Shown in pieces: positions 17,593 to 26,537 of a stretch of DNA of 64,000 nt. The position numbers and the translations under genes are program-made. Location of the stretch: assembly GCF_030128825.1 (NCBI RefSeq), contig NZ_CP119127.1, forward strand, positions 2,480,001-2,544,000. The letters are read 5' to 3'. The stretch is from Sphingobium sp. WTD-1 (GTDB taxonomy: Bacteria > Pseudomonadota > Alphaproteobacteria > Sphingomonadales > Sphingomonadaceae). Within the stretch, counting starts at the first letter, position 1; every line of letters starts with the position of its first letter. The notes beneath the pieces are model-generated. The model saw nothing but the letters and a program-made list of their open reading frames with translations. It ran no database searches and was not told the origin of the DNA.

Positions 17593-19185
17593 ATGATGGG
17601 TTTTGACCGGCGAAGCTTCCTGCAGGGCGGCGCATTGGCAGGCATGGCCGGGATCGCGCAACCGGCTTTTGCGGCGTCCGGTGCGGGCCTGGGATCGGCT
17701 GCCGGGGCAGTTGGCGGGATTGTCGATGTCCGCCAGTTCGGCGCCAAGGGCAATGGTACGGCGATCGATAGCGGCGCGATCAACAAGGCGATCGATCATG
17801 TCGCCGGGCTGGGCGGCGGCACCGTCTATTTCCCGGCCGGCTCCTATGCCAGCTACACGATCCGGATGAAGAGTCGGGTCACGCTGTTCCTGGCGGATGG
17901 CGCTGTCCTGCTGGCCGCCGTGCCGACCGACGCGCAAGGCTATGACCATGCCGAACCGATCGGGGAGTGGGGTGCCTATCAGGATTTCGGGCATAGCCAT
18001 TGGCGCAACAGCCTGATCTGGGGCGAGGGTCTGAACGACATCGCCATCCTTGGTCCGGGGCTGGTCTGGGGCAAGGGGCTGGGCCGCGGCGACGGCAAGG
18101 ATAATTGGCTGAAGGATCCGACCGGTCCCGGCACCGGCAACAAGGCGATCGCGCTCAAAAATTGTCGCAACGTCCTGTTGCGCGACATCAGGATATTGGA
18201 AGGCGGCTGGTTCGCGTTGCTCGCCACCGGCGTCGATAATCTTACCATCGACAATGTGCTGGTGGACACCAACCGCGACGGCTTCGACATTGACTGCTGC
18301 CGCAATGTGCGGATCAGCAATTGCACCGTCAATTCGCCCTGGGACGATGGCATCTGCCCCAAGAGCAGCTATGCGCTGGGCCAGCCTCGCATCACCGAAA
18401 ATCTCACCATTTCCGACTGTTTCGTCACCGGCAATTATGAAGTCGGGTCGGTGCTGGATGGTAGCTGGCGCAAGATGCCGCCATCCTTCGCGTCCAAGAT
18501 TCACGGCCGGATCAAGTTCGGCACCGAATCCAATGGGGGCTTCCGCAACATCACGATCAGCAACTGCATCTTCGAGGACAGCCGGGGGCTGGCGTTCGAG
18601 ACGGTCGATGGTGCAGTGGTCGAGGATGTGACGGTCAGCAATATCACCATGCGGGGCATTATCGACGCGCCGCTGTTCCTGCGGCTGGGCAAGCGGATGC
18701 GCGGGCCTGCTGGCGTGCCGATCGGCACGATGAAGCGCATCCTCATCCAGAATGTGGTGAGTTCGGGCGCCAATATGCTGCCGTCTGTGATTGCGGGGCT
18801 GGTCGATCACCCGATCGAGGATGTCTCCATTGCCGACTGTCATTTCCAGCATGTCGGTGGTGCGCCGGCGGCGATGGCCAAGGTGCGCCCGCCCGAGGCC
18901 GAACTGGCCTATCCCGAAGCGACGATGTTCGGCGATCTGCCCGCCACCGGCTTCTTCGTCCGCCATGCGCGCAATATCCGCTTCAGCAATGTCGAAGTGG
19001 CCGTGGCCGCGCCCGATCCGCGTGCAGCCTTCCGGCTGGAGGATGTGCAGGACGCTGACTTTGCCGGCCTGCGCGCGCCACGCGGCACGACCTGGTCGCT
19101 TGACCGGGTCACTGGCTTCCGCAGCAGTGGGGCGCGCTGGATCGCGGACCGCCGGAGCGACGGCCCGCTGTCCGGCGACTTTTAA
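17593..19185 (+). CDS. Tat-exported GH28-like right-handed beta-helix glycosidase (polygalacturonase family)
   Basis: About 530 residues. The N-terminus FDRRSFLQGGALAGMAGIAQ is a Tat signal. The mature protein begins with the family motif VDVRQFGAKGNGTAIDSGAINKAI, then beta-helix rungs. GH28 active-site elements are visible: NRDGFDID (family NTD), WDDGICPKS (family DD) and GRIKFGTESNGG (family RIK). The GHG element is not obvious; the aligned position reads EVGSVLDGS, so substrate or mechanism may differ from classic polygalacturonase. ATG 17593 and ATG 17596 both lie behind AAGGGG; either is possible. It follows the TonB receptor and is probably co-transcribed. Confidence 0.88.
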   Translation: MMGFDRRSFLQGGALAGMAGIAQPAFAASGAGLGSAAGAVGGIVDVRQFGAKGNGTAIDSGAINKAIDHVAGLGGGTVYFPAGSYASYTIRMKSRVTLFLADGAVLLAAVPTDAQGYDHAEPIGEWGAYQDFGHSHWRNSLIWGEGLNDIAILGPGLVWGKGLGRGDGKDNWLKDPTGPGTGNKAIALKNCRNVLLRDIRILEGGWFALLATGVDNLTIDNVLVDTNRDGFDIDCCRNVRISNCTVNSPWDDGICPKSSYALGQPRITENLTISDCFVTGNYEVGSVLDGSWRKMPPSFASKIHGRIKFGTESNGGFRNITISNCIFEDSRGLAFETVDGAVVEDVTVSNITMRGIIDAPLFLRLGKRMRGPAGVPIGTMKRILIQNVVSSGANMLPSVIAGLVDHPIEDVSIADCHFQHVGGAPAAMAKVRPPEAELAYPEATMFGDLPATGFFVRHARNIRFSNVEVAVAAPDPRAAFRLEDVQDADFAGLRAPRGTTWSLDRVTGFRSSGARWIADRRSDGPLSGDF

Positions 19186-20200
19186 CTTCTGCGGTCCGGT
19201 GCGGCGGCGAAAGCCGCCGCGATCGCATCGCGGAAGGGCTTGGGGCGAAAATCGGCATCGAAGGGGCAGGGCCGCTTGGTCATGCCGTCGGGCCGCAGCC
19301 GCATGCCGCTGAGCCAGCTATAGCGGTCGGACAGGCCCCAGCACATTACCGTCTTCGTCTGGGGGTAGGATAGCATCAGGTCGAGATAGGCCTTGGCATG
19401 GGCGGCGACCTGCGCGTCGCGCGGACTGATGGCGCCGGGCAGCGGATTGTCATGCACGTCCATTTCCGTGACCAGCAGGTCAAGGCCCATGCCGGTGACC
19501 TGATCCAGGAAGCGGCGGAAGGCGGGCTCATCCAACGACCCCAGCCCCGTCGGCGTGTCGCTGAACTTGCTGCCGAGATGGCTCTGTATGCCGAGGGCAT
19601 CGACGGGCGTGCCACGCTTGCGCATCTGTTCCAGCAGGCGCAGCACCGCATCCCGGTGCAGCCCCTCATCGGCGCGCCAGCCCATATAGTCATTATAGGC
19701 CAACTGAGCCTTGGGCGCTGCCGCGCGCGCGGTGCGAAAGGCGATATCGATGGTCTCGAACGCGCCGATATGACGGGACAGGGCGGTGTCGCGCAGCGCC
19801 CCGGTTTCGGAATCGATCGCTTCGTTGACCACATCGAAACTGTCGATCCGGTCGGCATAGCGGCCGGCGACCGTGGCGACATGATCGGTCAGCAGCCGTT
19901 CCGCCTCCGCCCTGGGATTGGCGCCATAATCATGCTCCGCCACCCATTGCGGCATCCATCGCTCGCTGTGCCACAACAAGGTGTGCCCGCGCACGCCAAG
20001 GCCATTGGCACCCGCCCAATCGACGATCCGGTCGGCCGCGCGAAAGTCGAAGTGCTGCGCATCGGGACGCGTGATCGACCATTTCATTTCATTTTCCGGC
20101 ACGACCAACGCGCATTGCGCGGCATTGAGCGCGCGATAGCCGGGATCGCCGAAATTATCCTTGCCGACCGTGCTGCCGAAGCGGATGCCCTTGGCGGCGC
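19182..20200 (-). pseudogene. GH10 endo-1,4-beta-xylanase lacking its 5' end
   Basis: The open frame encodes most of a GH10 catalytic domain: KGIRFGSTVG and VPENEMKW near the start, GHTLLWHSERWMPQW, the acid/base region DSFDVVNEAI, the nucleophile region LLVTEMDVHDN, and the C-terminal CWGLSDRYSWL. Both catalytic glutamates are present. The signal peptide and first part of the domain are missing, because at about 20200 the frame runs straight into the 3' end of an IS5-type transposase gene. The first internal ATG (20108) would begin after an essential strand, so a working, exported enzyme is unlikely. It converges on the GH28-like gene with a 4-bp overlap. In function it would have cleaved xylan. 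Confidence 0.85.
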
Positions 20201-20764
20201 CTAGGCGGCGTGGACAAATTTGAGCCAGTATCTGGCGGTTGCGATATGAACCATGCCGAGGAAGCTATTGGCCAGTTGGTCGTAGCGGGTGGCGATGGCC
20301 CGGTTGATCTTGAGGTGGCCGAACATGCGCTCGATGCGGTTTCGCTGCTTGTAGAGCGTGCGGTCATGCTCGATCTTCACGCGGCGGTTTGACCGGCCGG
20401 GAATGACAGCCTCGATTTTCCGTTCGGCAAGGTCGGCACGGATGGCGTCGGCGTCGTAGCCCTTGTCGGCAAGCAACGCGAGCGGTGCACGCTCGGGCAG
20501 GCCGATCAGTGCATCATAGGCTTTGCAGTCTGCCGCCTCGCCGACCGTTAGATGGAAGGCGAGCGGTCGTCCGAGGGCATCGGCCAGGCAGTGAAGCTTA
20601 CTGGTGAACCCGCCCCGCGAGCGACCAAGAGCGCGTCGATGAGTCCCCCTTTTCCGCCCGCTGCCGAGACGTGCGCGCGAACTGTGGTGCTGTCGATACT
20701 GTAATGGCCGCTGTCCGCCATGATCTCGGCCAGCGTCACGGCAACGGTCTCCCAGACCCCGGCT
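20201..20764 (-). pseudogene. IS5-family transposase, 5' end removed
   Basis: The reading passes through two frames as in IS5-type elements of the IS427/IS1031 group. The first part is WETVAVTLAEIMADSGHYSIDSTTVRAHVSAAGGKGG with the first catalytic Asp in IDSTTVRAH, and the second is RSRGGFTSKLHCLAD to WLKFVHAA with the second Asp in LLADKGYDAD and the Glu region in RNRIERMFGHLK. The switch falls on a G-rich run near 20640, consistent with programmed frameshifting. The N-terminal DNA-binding part is absent because the IS21 element begins at 20765. Its 3' end at 20201 abuts the xylanase remnant. Confidence 0.82.
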
Positions 20765-20867
20765 TGTTGATTTCCACTGAGAAGTGACCCGGGTAGGGCA
20801 TAAATTTCCACTGAGAATTGACCCATGTTGAACTCGTCCCTGGCTTTGGCAAGCGAGGGTATATGGA

Positions 20868-22400
20868 GTGTTGGACATGGCGTTATTGAGCGTTATCCGG
20901 CGCTGGCATTTTCGCGATCATCTGCCGATCCGGGAGATAGCACGGCGCACCGGACTATCACGCAACACGATCCGCAAATATTTGCGGTCCGAGACGATCT
21001 ATCCGCTTTTCAAGGTGCCTGATCGACCAAGCAAACTGGACCCATTTGCTGAGCATCTGGCGGCCTGGCTACGGCGCGATATGGGCCGATCGCGCAAGCA
21101 GAAGCGCACGATCAAGCAGTTTCACGCCGATCTGGTGAGCCTGGGTTATGAAGGATCCTACAACCGGGTTGCCGCTTTTGCTCGGGACTGGCGCGAAGAT
21201 TATCGGCGCCAGCAACAGATTGGCGGGCGTGGGACATTCGTGCCCCTGTCGTTTGCGCCGGGGGAAGCTTTCCAGTTTGATTGGAGTGAGGACTGGGCAA
21301 TCATTGCCGGGGTTCGGACCAAGCTGCAGGTCGCGCATTTCAAGCTCAGTTACAGCCGGGCATTCATCGTGCGCGCCTACCTGCTGCAAACCCATGAGAT
21401 GCTGTTCGACGCCCATAATCACGCCTTCCGCGTGCTGGGCGGCGTGCCGCGCCGGGGTATCTATGACAATATGCGCACGGCCGTCGACAAGGTCGGGCGT
21501 GGCAAGGAACGCACCGTCAACGCACGCTTCCTGACGATGGTCAGCCATTATCTGTTTGAAGCCGAGTTCTGTAACCCGGCTGCGGGATGGGAAAAGGGGC
21601 AGGTCGAGAAGAATGTCCAGGATGCGCGGCACCGTCTGTGGCAACCCACGCCGCAGGCCGAGAGCCTTGATGAGTTGAACCTGTGGCTGGAGGAGCGCTG
21701 CAAGGCGTTATGGGAGGACATCCCTCACGGGATCGAACCCGGGTCGGTTGCCAATGCCTGGGCCGATGAATCTGAGTGTCTGATGGTTGCGGGCAGGCCC
21801 TTCGATGGTTTTGTGGAATATCGCAAACGGGTATCGCCGACGTGCCTCATCCATTTTGAGCGCAATCGCTACAGCGTACCGGCCTCTTTCGCCAATCGCA
21901 CTGTCAGCCTGCGCGTCTATCCTGATCGCTTCCAGGTCGTCGCCGAGGGGCAGCCAATCTGCGCACATCAGCGCATCATCAACCGCTCTCACGACGGTCC
22001 AGGTCATACGGTTTATGACTGGCGCCATTATCTGGCGGTCGTGCAGCGCAAGCCCGGCGCCCTGCGCAACGGTGCGCCCTTCCTTGAGCTACCCGATGCG
22101 TTCCAGCGTCTGCAGCGACATCTGTTGCGCAATCCCGGCGGCGACAGGGAAATGGTCGAAATACTGGCGCTGGTTCTTCATCATGATGAGCAACTGGTGC
22201 TGACGGCGGTCACCATGGCGCTGGAGGCTGGCGTTCCGACCAAGACCCATATCCTCAATCTGCTCTATAGGCTGGTCGACGGAAAACCGATCTCCACGCC
22301 ACCGGTGACGGCGCCCCAGGCGCTCCAACTGGTCAGCGAGCCGGTGGCCAATGTCGAACGCTATGATGATCTGCGCAAGGAGAAGCGTCATGCGTCATGA
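20868..22400 (+). CDS. istA: IS21-type transposase IstA
   Basis: A 510-residue DDE transposase. An N-terminal HTH ([23 protein letters not shown]) precedes the RNase H-like core, with catalytic residues in [17 protein letters not shown] and GWEKGQVEK. No disruption is seen, so it should be active. Start GTG 20868 gives the VLDMALL N-terminus; ATG 20877, eight bases after GGAG, is an alternative. It overlaps istB by 11 bases, the usual coupling for IS21. Confidence 0.93.
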   Translation: MLDMALLSVIRRWHFRDHLPIREIARRTGLSRNTIRKYLRSETIYPLFKVPDRPSKLDPFAEHLAAWLRRDMGRSRKQKRTIKQFHADLVSLGYEGSYNRVAAFARDWREDYRRQQQIGGRGTFVPLSFAPGEAFQFDWSEDWAIIAGVRTKLQVAHFKLSYSRAFIVRAYLLQTHEMLFDAHNHAFRVLGGVPRRGIYDNMRTAVDKVGRGKERTVNARFLTMVSHYLFEAEFCNPAAGWEKGQVEKNVQDARHRLWQPTPQAESLDELNLWLEERCKALWEDIPHGIEPGSVANAWADESECLMVAGRPFDGFVEYRKRVSPTCLIHFERNRYSVPASFANRTVSLRVYPDRFQVVAEGQPICAHQRIINRSHDGPGHTVYDWRHYLAVVQRKPGALRNGAPFLELPDAFQRLQRHLLRNPGGDREMVEILALVLHHDEQLVLTAVTMALEAGVPTKTHILNLLYRLVDGKPISTPPVTAPQALQLVSEPVANVERYDDLRKEKRHAS

Positions 22401-23196
22401 CCCTGCCAGCGGCGCCATCGTTGTCATGCTCCGCAGCCTCAAGATGCATGGCATGGCGCAGGCCGTCACCGATCTCATGGAACAGGGATCTCCAGCCTTC
22501 GAAGCCGCCATCCCGATCCTCTCCCAGTTGCTCAAAGCCGAGACAGCAGAACGGGAGGTTCGATCTGTGGCCTATCAGCTCAAGATCGCGCGCTTCCCTG
22601 TCTATCGCGATCTGGCCGGCTTCGACTTTACCAGTAGCGAGGTCAATGAAGCTCTGGTGCGTCAGTTGCATCGCTGCGACTTCATCGACATCGCCGACAA
22701 TATCGTGCTGGTCGGCGGTCCTGGCACCGGCAAGAGCCATGTGGCAACGGCGCTGGGCATCCAGGCCATCGAACATCATCGAAAGCGCGTCCGCTTCTTC
22801 TCGACGGTCGAACTGGTCAATGCGCTCGAGCAGGAAAAAGCACAGGGCAAGGCCGGTCAGATCGCCAATCGCCTCCTGCACTCCGATCTCGTTATCCTGG
22901 ATGAGCTTGGATATCTGCCGTTCAGTGCTTCAGGTGGCGCGCTGCTCTTCCACCTGCTGAGCAAACTCTACGAGCGCACCAGCGTCATCATCACCACAAA
23001 CCTGAGCTTCAGCGAATGGGCCACCGTGTTCGGCGACGCCAAAATGACCACGGCGCTTCTCGATCGGCTTACCCATCACTGCCACATCCTGGAGACCGGC
23101 AACGATAGCTTCCGCTTCAAGAACAGCTCTGCCAAGCAGGCCAGAACCCAAAGGAGAAAACCACGGGTTGACCCAACCATGACACCCGAAACATAA
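22390..23196 (+). CDS. istB: IS21-type transposition ATPase IstB
   Basis: A 268-residue AAA+ ATPase that assists IstA by target selection. Walker A is [16 protein letters not shown], Walker B is [12 protein letters not shown], and the sensor region is [16 protein letters not shown] 22390 overlaps the end of istA by 11 bases. The reading is intact, ending 59 bp inside the right end of the element. Confidence 0.95.
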   Translation: MRHDPASGAIVVMLRSLKMHGMAQAVTDLMEQGSPAFEAAIPILSQLLKAETAEREVRSVAYQLKIARFPVYRDLAGFDFTSSEVNEALVRQLHRCDFIDIADNIVLVGGPGTGKSHVATALGIQAIEHHRKRVRFFSTVELVNALEQEKAQGKAGQIANRLLHSDLVILDELGYLPFSASGGALLFHLLSKLYERTSVIITTNLSFSEWATVFGDAKMTTALLDRLTHHCHILETGNDSFRFKNSSAKQARTQRRKPRVDPTMTPET

Positions 23197-23255
23197 TCCG
23201 CAGACGGGTCACTTCTCGATGGAAAACCCGGGTCACTTCTCAGTGGAAATCAACA

Positions 23256-23559
23256 CGCTGATGGCTGCCAGGCCAAGACGCGGAGCGTCGCGCTCGTAGC
23301 GAGCCATGCGCGCGTCCGTCCCAGGCCATTCCCCAGGACCATAGAAGCCGTCGCTATCCGTGATCGTTCCATCATCGAGCGTAACGGGCTCAAGATAGGA
23401 GAAACGTTGTTCTATGCCTGCACGCTCAACCATCCGTTCGAACAGCCGTCGCGTCTTGGGGACTTCTATGCGACCTGCAACGAAACGAACGAAAGCGTCA
23501 TGGACCTCGTGCGGCGGCTTGGCAGTGCCGATGGCGTTGATGTGTGCAACCGCCATCAT
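23256..23559 (-). pseudogene. Type III polyketide synthase, only the N-terminal ~100 residues remain
   Basis: The frame starts MMAVAHINAIGTAKPPHEVHDAF and continues FERMVERAGIEQRFS, the N-terminal pattern of the chalcone/stilbene synthase superfamily, whose members have about 350 residues. After about residue 101 the frame enters the IS21 right end (VLISTEK, stop at 23233), so the catalytic Cys, His and Asn are lost. Its ATG overlaps the stop codon of the upstream ketosynthase gene by four bases, showing that it was part of a KS-ACP-type III PKS operon. It would have condensed a KS/ACP-derived acyl starter with malonyl-CoA, perhaps to an alkylresorcinol or pyrone; that product class is an inference. 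Confidence 0.8.
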
Positions 23560-24752
23560 ACTAATCGTCCGATGAGCACCGCGTTAAGGCCGCCGAAGGC
23601 GAAACTGTTCGACACGAGCAGTCGCTGTCCGATCTTCTCCGCTTCCAATGCCAATGGCACCATGTCGCAGCCATCGTCTGGACCTAGATGATGGAGGACA
23701 GGGGGAACCCATCCCTCGCGAAGTGCCACCATTCCGAGTAGGAATTCCATCGCGCCGGTCGCTCCAATCATATGACCATGACTGGATTTGGTCGCTACGG
23801 CACGATGCGCTTCAAGGCCAGCGCCATAGAAGGCGTGCAACGCTTGCGCTTCTGACGCATCGTTGAGCAGCGTTCCCGTGCCATGGGTAGAGATGAGCGC
23901 AGGCGAAGTGGGATCGACATCTGCATCCGCATATGCAGCCCGGATGGCGCGTATGATGCTCTCGCGGTCGGGGGCTGTGATATGGGCGGCATCACTGCTG
24001 GCGCCATAGCCGACCAATTCGCCAAAGATCCTTGCGCCTCGCGACCGGGCATGCGCTTCGCTTTCCAGCACCAATATTGCGGCTCCCTCTCCCAGCACCA
24101 TGCCGCGCCGGTCGCGGGAGAAGGGGCGGCATGTGTCGGATGCCAGCACGCCCAGCGCCGACCATGCCGTCCATGATCCTGGCGTCAGACAAGCTTCCGT
24201 TCCCCCGGCTATGGCAACGTCCACCCGACCAGAACGGATCATGTGCATCGCCTCTCCAAGTGCATGGGCCGATGAGGCGCAGGCACTGCCCAGGACGAAG
24301 GTTGGGCCATGCACGCCCAGCGCCATGGCCACATGAGACGCTGGGGCGGAGATCATCGAGGATGGGATGGTCTGGGGATGAACCTTTGACTGATGGGCAT
24401 AGAGGCGCTCATATGCCTCGTCGATCGTCGCGTTGCCGCCGCTGCCACAGCCCAGCAGGATGGCCGTTCGGTCCTCCAGCACGGAATGGCCTTCAAGGCC
24501 TGCCTGTGCCACGGCTTCCGTTGCGGCAACCAATGCAAATAGAGACAGTGGATCGAGCCGTCCGAAACGGCGCCAGACTGCTGGATCTGGTTTGTCCTGT
24601 GTCGCAATCCAAGCAGCTACGCCGGTAATTCCATTCCGTTCGATCGGTCGGATCGCGCTCTCTCCGGCGAGCGTTCGCGACCAGTTTCTCGCCACTCCGA
24701 CACCCAGGCCGCTGATACAGCCCATGCCGGTGAGGACGACAGCTTCTCCCAT
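23556..24752 (-). CDS. Beta-ketoacyl-ACP synthase II-type (FabF-like) ketosynthase
   Basis: A 398-residue condensing enzyme. The catalytic triad is complete: Cys158 in VLGSACASSAH, His290 in ISTHGTGTLLND and His327 in KSSHGHMIGATGAME. The N-terminus VVLTGMGCISGLGVG and C-terminus NSFAFGGLNAVLI are typical of FabF. It lies between a dedicated ACP (1-bp TGATG overlap) and a type III PKS remnant (ATGA overlap), so it served secondary lipid or polyketide synthesis rather than housekeeping fatty acid synthesis. With the PKS destroyed, its present role is uncertain. Confidence 0.92.
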   Translation of the reverse strand: MGEAVVLTGMGCISGLGVGVARNWSRTLAGESAIRPIERNGITGVAAWIATQDKPDPAVWRRFGRLDPLSLFALVAATEAVAQAGLEGHSVLEDRTAILLGCGSGGNATIDEAYERLYAHQSKVHPQTIPSSMISAPASHVAMALGVHGPTFVLGSACASSAHALGEAMHMIRSGRVDVAIAGGTEACLTPGSWTAWSALGVLASDTCRPFSRDRRGMVLGEGAAILVLESEAHARSRGARIFGELVGYGASSDAAHITAPDRESIIRAIRAAYADADVDPTSPALISTHGTGTLLNDASEAQALHAFYGAGLEAHRAVATKSSHGHMIGATGAMEFLLGMVALREGWVPPVLHHLGPDDGCDMVPLALEAEKIGQRLLVSNSFAFGGLNAVLIGRLV

Positions 24753-24988
24753 CAGGCCGAACGCAGAAGCTGGATCTGCTCGATCAGCGCGCCGACGGTC
24801 ATGTCGGGCTTGAGATCGTCCGTTCTTATCTCGACCCCCAATTTATCTTCGACTTCGAAGGCAATGCTGACAAGGTCGAGCGAGGCAATGTCGAGTTCTG
24901 CCAAGGTCGCTTCAGGGCGGAGTTTGTCGCGAGGGAGGCCGGTCTCGGTCTCGAAGATGTCGAGGATGGCATCTGGGCTGATCGACAT
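24752..24988 (-). CDS. Acyl carrier protein
   Basis: A 78-residue ACP. The phosphopantetheine site is Ser36 in ELDIASLDLVSIAFEVEDKLG, where the usual DSL reads ASL. The acidic four-helix pattern and length fit. I start at ATG 24988, preceded by GGAGAGCAACACA; upstream in-frame codons to 25057 are unrelated to the fold. It is the first gene of the ACP-KS-type III PKS operon and would carry the growing acyl chain for that KS. Confidence 0.9.
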   Translation of the reverse strand: MSISPDAILDIFETETGLPRDKLRPEATLAELDIASLDLVSIAFEVEDKLGVEIRTDDLKPDMTVGALIEQIQLLRSA

Positions 24989-25159
24989 TGTGTTGCTCTC
25001 CGCCGGATCGACACCCCCGCCGCATTGCAACTTGCGGATGGAAAGTCGGAACGTCAAGCGTCTCTCATGCTTTGACGAGGTCGCTTCCAGGCACCTTGAA
25101 TAGCCCCTAATTTTCTAGACGCCTTGAGCCATCAAAGCCTGCTGTCGCTTGACCGAGTG

Positions 25160-25635
25160 ACCATCATTGGCTCCCTATATCCGCACGATCGAAGGCTTTG
25201 CCTATCTGGCGGTCGTGCTCAACCTGTATTCCCGCCACGTGGTGGGATGGTCGATGCAAAGCCGTCACACAACCGATGTGGTTTTGCCGGCCTGCACATG
25301 GCAGTTTGGCGGCGCAAGCCCAAAAACCGTGTGCTCATCCATCCGGACCAGGGCTCGCGGTTCACCAGTATCGACTGGGTGGCCTTCACCAGGGCTCACA
25401 ATCTGGAACACTCCATGAGCCGCCGGGAAAACTGCCACGATAATGCTGCTGCGGAGAGCTTCTTCAATCTGCTCAAGCGAGAGCGCATCCGGTAGCGCAC
25501 TTACAAATCACGCGACGAGGCCTGGCTGGGCGTGTCGATTTTATCGAGATGTTCCACAATCCGGTCCGTAAGCATGTCAGGAACGGGATGCTGTCGCCCA
25601 TCGAGTTCATCGTCACGCTGAAAGCGGTTACGTAA
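25160..25635 (+). pseudogene. IS3-family OrfB transposase remnant with frameshifts and a stop
   Basis: Pieces of an IS3-type integrase core appear in successive frames: YIRTIEGFAYLAVVLNLYSRHVVGWSM (about 25173-25260), then RRKPKNRVLIHPDQGSRFTS and SMSRRENCHDNAAAESFFNLLKRERIR (to 25492), then an in-frame TAG, RTYKSRDEAW, and after another shift FIEMFHNPVRK and SPIEF. The N-terminal part and OrfA are missing and I do not see terminal repeats. It marks the region as an old insertion hot spot. Confidence 0.8.
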
Positions 25636-25862
25636 TCGGATGGCAAATCGCAGATTGCATGGTAAGATTAGGTGGCCAGCATATCACTGGAACAGCGCAG
25701 GGTTTTGCGGCTATGCTCCTACCGGGCGATACTGGTCCTTGCCCTTGATCTCTCCATCTTTCGCAAGACGGTTTGAATCATAAATGGCTGCTATTTCTCA
25801 GTAACTTCAGGGTTCTGCTTTCAAGGATAATGCTTATCACGCCGTCGATCGTTTCTTCTCCG

Positions 25863-26426
25863 ATGTTCGTCTTCTTGGACTTCGAGGCATCGTCGCTCGC
25901 CAAGCTCAGCTATCCGATCGAGGTCGCCTGGGTTTTCGAGGACGGCAGGAGCGAGGCATATCTGATCCGTCCCGCGTCGCAGTGGACGGACTGGGATGTG
26001 GAGGCTGAGGCGATCCACGGTATTTCCCGCGAGATGCTGGAGCGCGACGGCTCGCCGCACGATGTCGTGGCACGGCGCATGGTCGACCAACTTTCGGGCC
26101 ATAGCCTCTTCGCCAGCTCGCCATCCTGGGACGGGAAGTGGCTGAGCGCGCTGCTGCGTGCGGCCAAGCTTCCGCGTCACGCCTTGCGCCTCCGTGATAC
26201 GGAAGAGGCTCGTGTGGAAGCCGCCAGGAGACACCTCGCTCCGGTCGTTCCGTCCGAGCGCCTGCACATCGAGATTGACGACCTGCTGACCCTGGTCGAC
26301 GTCAGGCGGGAAGAGGGGGAACCGGTACATCGTGCGCTTGCAGATGCGCAGGACGAGCATCGTCATTGGCTGGATGTCGTGTCCCAGGCTGAAGCCATCG
26401 CTCGAAAAGCGGGGCGTGACGGATAA
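25863..26426 (+). CDS. DEDDh-type 3'-5' exonuclease-like protein
   Basis: A 187-residue protein of the DnaQ/RNase T exonuclease superfamily, which removes nucleotides from 3' ends. The acidic motifs are present: Asp6 and Glu8 in FLDFEASSL, Asp90 in SPSWDGKWL, and His156 and Asp161 in VHRALADAQDEH. I start at ATG 25863, directly before the first motif; an upstream in-frame ATG at 25830 would add 11 residues. It stands alone after the IS3 remnant. The substrate (RNA or DNA) is not evident. Confidence 0.8.
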   Translation: MFVFLDFEASSLAKLSYPIEVAWVFEDGRSEAYLIRPASQWTDWDVEAEAIHGISREMLERDGSPHDVVARRMVDQLSGHSLFASSPSWDGKWLSALLRAAKLPRHALRLRDTEEARVEAARRHLAPVVPSERLHIEIDDLLTLVDVRREEGEPVHRALADAQDEHRHWLDVVSQAEAIARKAGRDG

Positions 26427-26537
26427 GCGCCAGCGGTGCGAGACGGGTGGCTGGCAAGCGCCGGTCTCAGCAAAAGCTTTGGTCGTGATTGCGATGGGGG
26501 CAGGACGAAGTCGCCCATCTGTCCCCTATCACTTTAT

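Larger units (their letters stand above)
20765..23255 (+). mobile_element. IS21-family insertion sequence, complete
   Basis: The 2491-bp element is bounded by perfect terminal repeats beginning TGTTGATTTCCACTGAGAAG and ending in its complement. Inside each end there is a second copy of the 20-bp unit: TTTCCACTGAGAAGTGACCC at 20771-20790 and its near-copy at 20805-20824 on the left; complementary units at 23206-23225 and 23230-23249 on the right. Such multiple end repeats are typical of IS21. It encodes istA and istB. I see no target duplication: the left flank reads ...CCGGCT and the right flank CGCTGATG..., and the two flanks belong to different genes. Confidence 0.93.

Noticed and set aside
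20765..23255. Tandem 20-bp units at the IS ends considered as a CRISPR-like array
   Set aside because: Only two copies per end in inverted orientation; they are IS21 terminal repeats. No CRISPR array is seen in the window.
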